A stretch of 64,000 nucleotides of DNA from Sinotaia quadrata (Eukaryota; Mollusca; Gastropoda; Architaenioglossa; Viviparidae). Made by a program: the position numbers and the translations under genes. The notes under the pieces are model-generated. The model worked only from the letters and a program-made list of their open reading frames with translations. It had not been told where the DNA came from and made no database searches. The stretch lies in the NCBI GenBank assembly GCA_028829895.1, contig CM054180.1, positions 107,604,635 through 107,668,634 on the forward strand, in the 5' to 3' direction. Below are positions 1 to 10,617 of the stretch, one piece after another; position 1 is the stretch's first letter, and every line of letters starts with the position of its first letter.

Positions 1-568
1 ATCATACAATCAAACATACATAATTTACGCACACACAAACACACATGCACACACATATATGCAAGTATATATATTCCTAGCCAAAGTTTGTAAGCAACTA
101 AGTACATGTACAGATATTAATTCTGAAATCAATGTGAAATCTGCGGACTGTTCAGTGAAACCTTGTCATCATCTAAAACCAGGACTCGGCTCACTCTCAC
201 AATTGAGTTCTTTGTACAAAAGTACATACTTTAAAAGTATTGTATGGACAGTTTTTATTTTAAAATCTCTCTCCCGTCCCCACCCCGACACACACTATTT
301 TACAGTTTGACTTATTTATGGTAGAGTGGATATCCGCTGAACTCACGATTTCTCTACCAGACGTAGTCAGTCTTGCAGAACGATTTGATTCACTTTTCTA
401 GTCTGTTGGTGATGGTCTTGGTGTGCAGGCTATGGTTATTCTAAATTTAGTTGTCACTGAGGCTTGACCGATATTTCTCGTCTGCATTTCTAAAGTCCTT
501 TACGGGTGGAATTATAGGATTAAGTAGGCGAATGGTTGATCTACTAACACTGCTCATCACAATACATA
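1..568. other. Unique AT-rich leader, no gene seen
   Basis: Non-repetitive sequence with a short AC/ATAT-rich start (about 20-60). The 83-codon plus-strand frame at 59-310 has no recognisable domain and low-complexity codon content, so it is not called as a gene. Confidence 0.5.
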
Positions 569-846
569 TTCAGGATTTACGGCGAGTACAGCAAGTATTC
601 AGGATTTACGGCGAGTACAGCAAGTATTTAGGATTTACGGCGAGTACAGCAAGTATTCAGGATTTACGGCGAGTACAGCAAGTATTCAGGATTTACGGCG
701 AGTACAGCAAGTATTCAGGATTTACGGCGAGTACAGCAAGTATTCAGGATTTACGGCGAGTACAGCAAGTATTCAGGATTTACGGCGAGTGCAGCAAGTG
801 TTCAGGATTTATAGCGAGTGCAGCAAGTATTCAGGATTTACGGAGA
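569..846. repeat. 29-bp minisatellite, about 9.5 copies
   Basis: The unit contains CAGGATTTACGGCGAGTACA and recurs every 29 bp. The last two or three copies carry substitutions (gagtgcagc, atagcgag). Because 29 is not a multiple of 3, one frame reads the unit in all three phases, giving a 29-residue protein repeat inside a 134-codon open frame. That frame is most simply a by-product of the repeat. Confidence 0.95.
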
Positions 847-1140
847 GCCATATAATACAAATATCTATATATATATAAAAAAAAAAGTCGAGTATAAACA
901 AGTCACACAGCGGAGTGTAAGGAAGAGTGTACACCTGTATGAACGCACGCCTCAAAGTCGAAGTGTAAAGTATAGTGTGCGTGTATGTGAATTTATATTG
1001 TAGCATAGTCCAACAATAGGCAGGATTTACCATTTTCTTTTCACAACCAAGTGAATATGTTTCTTGGAGTTCACCGGAAATTCGTCTTTCAGCAAAGCAA
1101 GTCTAAAAGACAAAATCATCATAATTTATGAATGATTATT

Positions 1141-1270
1141 AAGTAAACATTTTTGAAACAAGTAAACATTTTTGAAACAAGTAAACATTTTTGAAACAAG
1201 TAAACATTTTTGAAAACAAGTAAACATTTTTGAAAACAAGTAAACATTTTTGAAACAAGTAAACATTTTC
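1141..1270. repeat. 19/20-bp minisatellite, about 7 copies
   Basis: The unit AAGTAAACATTTTTGAAAC is repeated head to tail. Two copies gain one A (gaaaac). Confidence 0.93.
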
Positions 1271-1449
1271 CTAAAAGTGACATCAGAATTGTATTATTTA
1301 AAATTTGTAAAATGTAATTATTCGTGCGACGTAAGTATTAAATTATAACTCATCAGAAAAAATATTGAATGCATGAGAATATGTCATTTTAAATGTTTTT
1401 TTCACATATATACACGCACGCATACATATATATATTTCTTCATCACAAG

Positions 1450-1638
1450 TAATTAAAACCAAATCTTGAAAGATTTATTAAGTATCCGTCATTACACGTA
1501 ATTAAAACCAAATCTTGAAAGATTTATTAAGTATCCGTCATTACAAGTAATTAAAACCAAATCTTGAAAGATTTATTAAGTATCCGTCATTACAAGTAAT
1601 TAAAACCAAATCTTGAAAGATTTATTAAGTATCCGTCC
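1450..1638. repeat. 49-bp minisatellite, about 4 copies
   Basis: The unit begins TAATTAAAACCAAATCTTGA and ends with a GTATCCGTCATTACAAG-like tail. Copies start at about 1450, 1499, 1548 and 1597 and are nearly identical. Each copy contains the short inverted repeat AAATCTT/AAGATTT. Confidence 0.95.
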
Positions 1639-1904
1639 ATCCGTTATTTATTCTACCAGTCTCGCTCTAGTCCATCTATATTTTGTCTGTCTGTTTATCT
1701 GTTTCTCACTTTTCACTTTATATGTACATTTTTCTATTCACCATCTATCAATGTGCAAAGCTCCACCTCCTTCCATTGAAACAAAATATCTTGACCAACC
1801 TCATCATCTGCACACTGATGCAGGCTGTCACAGCTCTGAGGACTTGAGATCTGCGGGCAGTGATAACAGGTAGGTCCAGCGAACACTGAGGACAATCAAA
1901 AGTG

Positions 1905-2670
1905 CTTATGGAATGTTATTTAATCAAGTGTCATATGGAATGTCATTCAATTATTCTGGCCCATGGAATGTCATTCATGTATAGTGGCCTAAGGAACGTC
2001 ATTCAATTATTCTGTCCCATGGAATGTCATTCATGTATAGTGGCCTAAGGAACGTCATTCATTTATAGTGACCTGTGGAGTGTGATTCGTTTAAAGTGGC
2101 CTATGGAAAGTCTTCAATTATGGTGGCCTAATGAACGTAATTCATTTAGATTGTCATCCCATTATGGTGACCTATGGAGCGTAATTCATTTATAGTGATC
2201 TATAGAGCGTCATTCAATTATGGTGGCCTATGGAATGTAATTCATTTATAGTGAACTGTGGAACGTAATTCAATTAAAGTGACCTATGGAACATAATTCA
2301 TTTATAGTGGCCTATGGAACGCCATTCAATCATGAATGACCTATGAACGCCATTTAATAAGAGTGGTCCATGGAACGTCACTTAATCAAGAGTGGTCCAT
2401 GGAACGTCACTTAATCAAGAGTGGTCCATGGAACGTCACTTAATCAAGAGTGGTCCATGGAACGTCACTTAATCAAGAGTGACAAGTGGAACGTCACTTA
2501 ATCAAGAGTGGTCCATGGAACGTCACTTAATCAAGAGTGACAAGTGGAACGTCACTTAATCAAGAGTTGTCCATGGAACGTCACTTAATCAAGAGTGGTC
2601 CATGGAACGTCACTTAATCAAGAGTGGCAAGTGGAACGTCACTTAATCAAGAGTGGTCTATGGAACGTCA
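1905..2670. repeat. Decayed array merging into a fresh 29-bp array
   Basis: From about 1905 to 2340 a degenerate 30-37 bp unit (cctatggaacgtcattcaat-type) repeats. From about 2363 to 2665 it becomes a regular 29-bp unit, GGTCCATGGAACGTCACTTA plus atcaagagt, about 10 copies. Some copies carry the variant gacaagtgga in place of ggtccatgga. The two parts share the TGGAACGTCA core, so the second looks like a recent amplification of one monomer of the first. Confidence 0.9.
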
Positions 2671-3095
2671 TTCATTCACCAGTATTCTTTCGTTCAAATA
2701 TCTTAATGTGTGCACTTCATTTGCAATGCCAGAAGAGTAACAGATTTTTATTTAATATCCAATGCGTTATATCAAATGGTATGCAGTCTTTCAGCATGAA
2801 ATAATATAACTGCTGAGAAGTTACAATAGACAGAATAGATCACACTAAAATATGACTAAATTAGATCAGTCTCATATAAAATACTGATATCACTTCACGC
2901 TGAAGGAAACAAAAAAGAAAATCACATATCAAACTTTATTAAAAGTATATTTTTTATTTGTAGGAAGTGCTAATATTGTTGATACTGCGGTTCAGTCAAA
3001 TCGTTTAACTATAACTCACATTCAGTTAAAACAGGTACCAGACAGGATATGTTTCAGGTCATTTCTAGGAGAACCCTGGTCAGTACATAACTTAA
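2671..3095. other. Unique AT-rich sequence, no gene seen
   Basis: No repeat, conserved frame or splice-like structure was noticed in this stretch. Confidence 0.5.
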
Positions 3096-3096
3096 A

Positions 3097-3264
3097 AATT
3101 TATATCTTTACACTTATTTTAACTTACATTACACACAAACAATATAAACATATCAAGAAGGCGAGAGATATAAGTTATAAATTTATATCTTTACACTTAT
3201 TTTAACTTACATTACACACAAACAATATAAACATATCAAGAAGGCGAGAGATATAAGTTATAAA
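3097..3264. repeat. 83-bp tandem duplication
   Basis: The segment beginning aaatttatatctttacac and ending gagagatataagttat occurs twice with an offset of 83 bp and essentially no differences. It indicates a recent duplication. Confidence 0.92.
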
Positions 3265-3348
3265 CTAAAAATAATGCATACCGAGGCAACGTAGGCCTAA
3301 GCTGAAAAACAAGAGTAATACCAATAGATCCATGTCTGAAATGAAAGA

Positions 3349-4128
3349 TATAATATAATATAATATAATATAATATAATACAATATAATATAATATAATA
3401 TAATATAATATAATATAATATAATATAATACAATATAATATAATATAATATAATATAATATAATATAATATAATATAATATAATAAAATATATTATATAA
3501 TAATATAATATAATATAATATAATATAATATAATATAATATAATATAATATAATATAATATAATATAATATAATATAATATAATATAATACAATATAATA
3601 TAATATAATATAATACAATATAATATAATATAATATAATACAATATAATATAATATAATACAATATAATATAATATAATATAATACAACACAACACAACA
3701 CAACATAACATAACATACTATACTATACTATAATATAATATATAATATAATATAATACAATACAATACAATATAACACAACACAACACAACACAACACAA
3801 CATAATATAATATAATACAATACAACACAACACAACATACAATACAATACAACACAACACAACACAACATAACATAACATAACATAATACAACACAACAC
3901 AACACAACATAACATAATATAATATAATGCAATACAATACAATACAATACAACACAACACAACACAACACAACATAATATAATATAATACAATACAACAC
4001 AACACAACACAACACAACATACAATACAATACAACACAACACAACACAAAACAACATAACATAATATAATATAATATAATATAATATAATATAATATAAT
4101 ATAATATAATATAATATAATATAATGCA
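3349..4128. repeat. 780-bp pentanucleotide microsatellite, TATAA/CAACA mosaic
   Basis: Units of five bases run for about 780 bp. Pure (TATAA)n occupies both ends (about 3349-3685 and 4055-4128). The centre (about 3686-4055) mixes (CAACA)n, (CATAA)n and (CAATA)n blocks. All variants differ by T/C changes at fixed positions in the same pentamer. All three minus-strand frames stay open here only because the repeat lacks stops in that phase. It abuts the 3' end of a LINE copy at 4143. Confidence 0.97.
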
Positions 4129-4142
4129 TATAATTTTATTAT

Positions 4143-4817
4143 TCAGCCTCTTTCCACGACTTCTTTTTGACTATTGGTTGTGAACTAAGGTCTCTGAATC
4201 ATTCTGAAACAAGATTCTAGGAGATCCAAGCTTTTACCAAGGAAGGATGCTTTGGGTAGTGGAGCAAGTCTGTGGTTTCCAGGGAGTTTATTCAGATAGC
4301 CTTCCATCTCAAATGTTATATTCTCCAAGGCTCCTATCACTACAGGTACCACTTCTGTTTTACATTCCGCAGTCTGTGGAATTCTAATCTGAAGTCTTGG
4401 TATTTTTCTATTTTTTTCTCTTTCTTTTGTTTTTATGTTTCTACCACTTGGAACAGCGACATCAATAATTGTTGCTGCTATGTTGGACTTACTGAGAACT
4501 ATAAAGTCTGTTCTTCATGCAGGAATCACTCCATTTGTTTATATCTCTAAGTCACAGTATTTTGACATCTTCTGTTTTGGTGACTGCTTCTGGTTGGTAC
4601 ATCCATGCTCTTTTTTCGGTTTTACGTCATAGTTCTCACATAGATTTTTATGTGAGAGTTTTGCTACTTCATTGTGTCTTTTGGTGTATTCTGTTCCAGG
4701 CAGAAACTGACATCCAGACAGTATATACTCTGTTGTTTCATCCATGGATTTGCAGAGTCTGCATTTGGAATCATTTGTGATTTTCAGGATTTTCTGTGAA
4801 TTTGGAATTCTCAACGG
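4143..4817 (-). mobile_element. 5'-truncated LINE with restriction-like endonuclease, copy 1
   Basis: A minus-strand remnant of a non-LTR retrotransposon ORF. It opens with the zinc-knuckle region CRLCKSMDETTEYILSGC, where the family histidine is replaced by Y. Next come GTEYTKRHNEVAKL, then, after frameshifts and stops, a segment matching the restriction-like endonuclease: RTDFIVL (family R-P-D, here R-T-D) and IIDVAVPSGRNIKTKE with the conserved D. EVVPVVIGALENITF and a FLGKSLDLL-like tail close the ORF. These motifs are known from R2/R4-type LINEs that carry a C-terminal endonuclease; the clade assignment is an inference. The reading frame is broken and the element is dead. The 3' terminus is GTCGTGGAAAGAGGCTGA (4160-4143), followed directly by ATAATAAA and the pentanucleotide array. 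Confidence 0.85.
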
Positions 4818-4829
4818 TAACTACTTGAA

Positions 4830-5262
4830 AGTGTTTTTTTTTTTTCAGACGGGTTTATCAGGGCGTATTCATAAAGACAAGAAAATTATTATAAAAGTGC
4901 AAAGTTCACAGGAATATGATTATATTCCCCAAAGTATCTGTCGTTGGGATGAAATGGGTCACGCATGCAGGCAGGCTTAGTTTTAGTATGTTTGACATTA
5001 TAATGTTTACCAATCAGTCTGAATTAAACATGTGTTCTTAAATTAATCAATATGTCTATAATAATGGATTTTAAAAATCTAAATTACAGCATGATATTGC
5101 AGCATGAAGGAAATATGCAGAATGAGTCCAGAGTTAAGATAGAATATGAAAAATAAATGTTATTAGACAAGTCCTCAAGCCTAATCTAAATGGGGCTAAC
5201 AAAATACAAGCCCTTAATGAATACGCAATACCTGTAATCAGCAATTGTCGTCCCTACTGACA
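4830..5262. other. Unique sequence flanking the LINE remnant
   Basis: The T-run and CAG at 4835-4850 look like a splice acceptor on the plus strand, but the open frame after it (to 4980) has no recognisable product and no supporting donor. The rest is AT-rich and featureless. Confidence 0.4.
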
Positions 5263-5264
5263 TT

Positions 5265-5560
5265 TACCTATTAATTTTAGGCAGTGATTGCAATTATTTA
5301 TTTTAGGCAGGGACTACATGTGCTTATTCATTTAAGGCAGTGATTACAATTTTTATTCATTTTATTCAGTGATTACAATTATTTCTTTTAGGAAGTGACT
5401 TCATTCGCTTATTTCTTTCAGACAGTGACTTCATTTATTTACTTTAGGCACTATTTACAATTATTTGTGTATTTTAGGCAGTAAATACAATCTTTTTATT
5501 GTAGGAAATGACTAGAATGATTTATTTTAGGCAGCGACTACATATATTGATTTATTTTAG
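5265..5560. repeat. Degenerate 24-30 bp minisatellite
   Basis: Recurring core TTATTTTAGGCAGTGATTAC with variants such as agtgacttcatttgctt. About 10 diverged copies. This is an old array. Confidence 0.75.
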
Positions 5561-5744
5561 TTGACTATAACATCATTTGTTCACTCTGTTCACTAGTCAT
5601 GTATATGAAACAGTGATATGGAATGCCATGAAAACTCTAGCAGGTTAAGTTATTGTGTTCACGGAGATCCTACACACACACACAAACACAAACGTATAGC
5701 TTTGCTTGGCATGAATAACAAAAACGAGAGATGTCGTCAGATAG

Positions 5745-5746
<2 letters not shown>

Positions 5747-5839
<93 letters not shown>
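5747..5839. repeat. (GA)n microsatellite, about 46 units
   Basis: Uninterrupted GA dinucleotides preceded by a short CACACA stretch near 5672. The alternating RE protein read across it is an artefact. Confidence 0.98.
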
Positions 5840-5841
<2 letters not shown>

Positions 5842-6106
5842 ATTTTGTTTAAAAATTCGAAACTTTTAAAAGTTTTAGTTTATTAATTTTCATCAGTATT
5901 TTTCTCTGACGCAATAAGTCGTACAGAAAGAATATCAAAGAGACGGGGGTTGGGTGAGGAGGGAAAAATAATTATAACCAATTGCAAAATCTTGAACAGT
6001 TAAAGTATATGACAGTTACGAAACAAAATTTATACAACGGAAGAATACGTGAGTCAACAGTCTCGAGTTAACGCGAAGACATTTTAAAACATGAATTGTT
6101 ACTTAC

Positions 6107-6128
6107 TTGATATAATGACGTTCGCCAT
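6107..6128 (-). CDS. Possible first coding exon with strong start context and donor
   Basis: Reading the minus strand, CCAAGATGGCGAAC gives an ATG at 6128-6126 with A at -3 and G at +4. Seven codons (MANVIIS plus one base) follow, then a consensus donor GTAAGT at 6106-6101. The upstream segment on the minus strand (6130-6350) is GC-richer than its surroundings, as expected of a 5' UTR or promoter. The same bases match the YY1 core (AAGATGGCG), which often overlaps translation starts, so this may be a regulatory site rather than a start codon. No downstream exon was identified to complete a protein. Confidence 0.25.
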
Positions 6129-6135
6129 CTTGGAA
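6116..6135 (-). promoter_or_regulatory. YY1-like motif CAAGATGGCG
   Basis: CGCCATCTTGG on the plus strand matches the YY1 consensus (CCAT core with GC-rich flank). Similar CGCCATTTT or GGCGGCA-type motifs recur at about 20905, 29695 and 62610. Binding is inferred from the motif only. Confidence 0.35.
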
Positions 6136-7800
6136 CCTATAAACGGAAACGGTCCGCTTAGCCTTAGCTCGAAGTAAACTTGACGTGTTTACGAGCTGAC
6201 CAACGTGCTTGCCTGCTCGCTATAAACACGTTTAAAAGTAAGAGAGTGGCTTTGTTCACTTTTACGGGACAGAGCGCTTGAGCATCACGATGTGGCTCAA
6301 TCTTTCGAGCTGGACAGAGGCTATCGGCACCAGGTATCTCCAGGCTGGGTTGTTAGTTTGATCGTGCACAAGCAATGTGCATCATGAAGCTTATATTATT
6401 CAATCTCTCTCTCTCGCTCGCTCGCTCGCCCTTACTCTCTCATAGACCAATATGAGAACCAAGTCTCAGCATTCTCTCACAGTCTTCTGTGCGAAAGTCC
6501 ATTGTCTGCAAATATATCGGCCACTCAGTTACCCGGAATTACTGGCCTAGTCCTTTGTCTTTCGATTGTCTGCTTGGTTGTTAGTGGGGTGTGCCTATAG
6601 CCTAATCACTTTCAAAACTAACTTTGAAAAATGGCCGGGGTAGACCTAAGTTGTTTGCGAAAGAGCATTATTTATTTTTTAAATTATATATATTTTTGTT
6701 TATCTTGCAGAAGTTCTAGAAATGACAGGTTTTCACGACGCTTCGATACTTGCTTCTTCTTCTTAATGTAGGGGGCGCTTTCGGCTTCCGCCGCTTTCGC
6801 GCTGTCATACTTGCTTTCTAGAGCGCAAACTTTTATTAACTTCTGTGCGCTGCGGCAATTGCAATTTTGTTTGCCGTATCTTTTGAACACGACGATAGAA
6901 GGGCAGCAAGCATCTGTCAGAGTTCACAGATGAACATGAATGGAGTTTGTTCTGACCGGTTCTCTTAAAGATAATGCACTCTGTGTAAGGTATTTAACCC
7001 ACCAGGCGATTTCGACGTGTTGTCTTATCTTGCATTTCTCACTGTAGCCGTCCATGATTTTCGTACAGTTCAAGTAGTTACTCCTGATCGCGTGTTGTTA
7101 GTAAAGTTACACCCTCAAGAGAGCGCTGTTCTGTCCTTTCCCTTATGTCGCTGATAATAATTATAACTCGAAGTTGAATGAGGAAAAGTCGGTAATAGTA
7201 GAAGCCCATCTTTGCACATTAGAAATCGCGTACAAACGTTGGATTCTGAGATCATTTTATGACAAAGGAAGCATAGTAATTTTAAAAGGATATATAACCA
7301 AAACACATTGGTTGTCATTGTGTGTAAGTTAAATGCGTCTTCTAGAAAAGGCCTTGCCTTCCAGTTTCTTGAAATTTTCTTTGTCATTTCGCTACTACTT
7401 CCCTTGCTCAACCTTCTGAAAGAATGGCTGCTTACTGCCAAGGGAAGTAAATGTGCTCTGACTGACTTTCGCAAAGGAGTGCTAAGATTGATATCCCTTA
7501 CTCAACAACGCCTCTGCCGAAATTCTATTACCAGAGCGTTGGGGGACGAGGTAAGACGCTGATCTCTCTCAAATGAGTCTAATTCGATTCGTGGGGATGG
7601 GGGTAGGGAACTCATAGCTGATTCTTTCCAAGGTGGTCGATTTAGTGTTTAGTTCCTCGAACGAGACGATAAATCGGGTCTCGTGCATGCTGCATAAATC
7701 AGAAAAAATCAGAAAGATTGACCGTTGGATATGTTTTGGGCAAAATTTATCTGAGAAAATCCACACAAATCCCACTTATATTTTCACTCTACCAAGCCTT
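6130..7800. other. GC-richer mixed region, no confirmed gene
   Basis: CpG-containing sequence with a (CTCG/CTCT) pyrimidine run at about 6401-6440. Open frames here include minus 7474-7115 and plus 7308-7562. They overlap each other, start with non-ATG codons when read strictly, and match no family I recognise. The region may include promoter or UTR sequence of the 6.1 kb candidate exon, but nothing more can be supported. Confidence 0.35.
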
Positions 7801-7809
7801 CGCCGTATA

Positions 7810-7916
7810 TCTTCTCTGTCAAGAACTTAAAGTCTTCCTCTTTCTATCTTCTCTGTCAAGAACTTAAAGTCTTCCTCTTTCTATCTTCTCTGTCAAAAAC
7901 TTAAAGTCTTCCTCTT
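7810..7916. repeat. 37-bp minisatellite, 3 copies
   Basis: Unit CTTCTCTGTCAAGAACTTAA plus agtcttcctctttctat, three copies with one substitution (caaaaac). Confidence 0.92.
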
Positions 7917-8214
7917 TACTGAGCTTTTCGTTTCGAAACACATAAAAGAACTGTAAAAAAAAAATGGTCATTAAATTGAGGTGTAGTAAAATATATTTTA
8001 TTTCTTTTATTTCGGACTTTGTATTATTTATATTAGCAGTCTTAAGTATTTTTTCTTTTTGCCTTAAAATATCGAAAACTATATAAATTGCTCCTTTAAT
8101 CAATATAACTGCGAATAATTAAATTTCTATACATTCTGTTTCTTCTGACGATGGTTTTATATAAATATTGAAGGTTTCTTCTTACTGTGAATATTTTATC
8201 AAAGGCTTCGCCTT

Positions 8215-8785
8215 TAATCATAGTAAATAGTTAGAATCCACATGTAATGAAGGTGAATACTTAGGCTCAACATCTGGCAGTGAATAATAAGGATCCATTG
8301 TTAATGACGGTGAATGATTAGTTTCCACTTGTCATGATAGTGGATAATAGGCTCCACTTGTCATGACAGTGAATATAAGGACCCACTTGCAATCACAGTG
8401 AATAATTAGGCTGCACTTTAATGACGTGAATAATTAGGCTCTACTTTAATGGCGCGAATAATTAGGCTTTACTTGACATTGAAAACTTAGGATTCATTTT
8501 AGTGATCGCGTATAATTTGGTTCCACTATTATGACAGTGAATAAATAGGATCCTTTTGTCATGATTGAGAATAATTAGGCTTCACTTGTTATGACAATGA
8601 ATAATTAGGATCCACTGTTATGACGGGGAATAATTAGACTCCACTTGTCATGACAGTAAATAATTAGGATCCACTTGTCATGACAGTGAATATTAGGATC
8701 CACATGTATTGACTGTGAATAATTATTATTTACTTATCATTACAATGAATAATTAGGATCCGCTTTAATGACGGCGAATAATTTG
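8215..8785. repeat. Degenerate 30-33 bp minisatellite, about 18 copies
   Basis: Core GTGAATAATTAGGATCCACT followed by tgtcatgaca. Copies are highly diverged with indels. GGATCC recurs in many copies, so BamHI digestion would give a ladder. Confidence 0.85.
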
Positions 8786-8789
8786 GTTT

Positions 8790-9940
8790 CACTCATGAAA
8801 ATAACTATTGAGGCCTCATCTTTATTGACGATGAGTCATTTATCGGAACGGGTACATTTGCTATAAGGGTTAACACAATTACTTACTTCATGCATAAATT
8901 CGTTATATTGCTATCATATTCCGATGCTTTCTTGACAGTTCAACCGTCCTGGTAATTACTTTGGTAATTGGTCTGCCTTGACCTATTTCTGGAAAGGGTA
9001 CTTTTCGCACCCTCATGTGAATTCACCACCGACTATTAATTATAAAACTACTCACAATACATTACGGGGCGTTCACACTAAAGCAAGTTACGAACAAAAA
9101 TGGAACAAAGCAACTGTTAAGAATTAAGAATAAATTTATTACCCGCGTCTCCAACGTAATTTTACTGCAGTTGGGTTTGTGTGTGTGTTTATGCTTATGT
9201 GAATTTGTCTCTATGTGAGTGAGCGAGAGAGTGGGTGTGTGAAGTGAGTAGTACGGTTGCGAGTTTCATCGCGTTACCTTGCACTGACTTACTGGTATGT
9301 ATACATATACTAGCGTTACATCTTTCTGTTGGTAAGGTCGTTGAAAATAATTAATAAAATAATAGTGATAAAAAATATCGACCCTCCAAATGGAGAAACA
9401 GCTTACGTGTAAAGCAAAACATTCGGTTCACTAAACATCAAACGAGAAGCACACAAGATAGGCTGTGATAATGAGCTTCAGCCACTAAACTACTTTGCAC
9501 GGACAGACAGCATTATTCTCAGAACTATCCCAAAGTTGAACAACCTGATTCCTCCAGATTGAGCCCTGAGGTTTAACGAAACAACTACAATCGGCTTTCA
9601 CTGAGCTATTTATAGCAGCTAGTCAGCCCCTTGGCTGTCGAGTCCCGACAGAGCTGCTGTCCGCAATTCTCAGTGGAGCTACAAGTCAAGATGTCTGCCC
9701 CAAACAAGCCGACAGAAATCTAAGAGAACTGCTTGTTGCGCTCCCTCGACGTTAGTTTGCAGAGACCAGGTCCCTTAATCCTGACCGTCACGCAAACCCG
9801 CTTGTCTCCCTTACGGTGACCGTGTTACAATTGCACATCTGCCTAAGGTTGATTTGTTTCTTCTTTCATTTGCAGTTCGCACTCGCGTGATGTCTCGCAC
9901 GGGTGCAAGCATTGAGAAAGAGATTTATGCTCTAGAAGGT
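8790..9940. other. Unique sequence with a GC-richer patch at 9460-9830
   Basis: A GT-rich patch lies at 9175-9240. The 9460-9830 segment is more balanced in composition and has a TATTTATA element (9607-9614). No open frame or splice-site pair was found that would support an exon. Confidence 0.4.
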
Positions 9941-9945
9941 AGAAA

Positions 9946-10040
9946 TATAGTGCCATAATTGGACTGAGTGGACTCTGTGATAGGCAGAAATATAGTGCCA
10001 TAATTGGACTGAGTGGACTCTTTGATAGGCAGAAATATAT
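9946..10040. repeat. 46-bp tandem duplication
   Basis: The segment AGAAATATAGTGCCATAATT plus ggactgagtggactctgtgataggc occurs twice, with one change (ctgtgat/tttgat). Confidence 0.9.
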
Positions 10041-10159
10041 GGGGATGAAATTTGAAATTTGTTGGCGCCACAAACTCCAAACAACAGTGAAGAGACTGTT
10101 CTTGCGTACCTTTTACCAGTAGAATACAGATCACATGACCCCATTCCATCTGACGAACT

Positions 10160-10265
10160 ATATGCACTAAGCCCATTACCTTGAGCTCGGCAGCAGTTAA
10201 GGAACACCCGAGAGTTATTCACCCCGAGCTGGGATCGAACACTGATCACATGAGTGAGGAGGTAA
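10160..10265 (-). mobile_element. Possible tRNA-derived SINE fragment
   Basis: On the minus strand GTGTTCGATCCCAGCTCGG resembles the pol III B box (GGTTCGANTCC) in a tRNA-like setting, TCACTCATGTGATCA just upstream. It is followed by a moderately GC-rich body. The A box is not convincing and no second copy was seen in the window, so the call rests mainly on the B-box match. Confidence 0.35.
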
Positions 10266-10362
10266 CTTTTGTGCGAATCTCTTTTGTTCTCTTTTTTGTA
10301 AAAATTGAAGAGTGCTATCAGGAAGTTGTCAACACATAATAGTGGTAACAATCGTACTAAAA

Positions 10363-10363
10363 A

Positions 10364-10395
<32 letters not shown>

Positions 10396-10410
10396 CCCCT
10401 TTTTTTTTTT
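10363..10410. repeat. (ACT)n microsatellite and T-run
   Basis: About eleven ACT units, then CCCC and a ten-base T-run. Confidence 0.95.
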
Positions 10411-10617
10411 ACTACAAGAGATGTTTAAATTAAAGAAATAATACTAATTATAATTCTGATAACTATTTCTTTTCCAATCAACAACAGCAAGATATTTTGC
10501 ACATTTGTTAAAAGAGATGTTTTATAGGAAAATAAGTGTTCTTTACACGAACAAAATAATATATACTCATTAAATATATTTCATTTTCAAGTAAATACAA
10601 TTTGTTTCATAATTGTC

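Noticed and set aside
3236..4129. Six overlapping minus-strand open frames rich in Tyr-Ile-Leu and Cys-Val-Val
   Set aside because: They are translations of a pentanucleotide microsatellite whose minus strand lacks stops; not genes.
9946..10351. Overlapping minus-strand frames of 76-139 codons
   Set aside because: They run through a 46-bp duplication and the SINE-like segment in several phases; no conserved motif.
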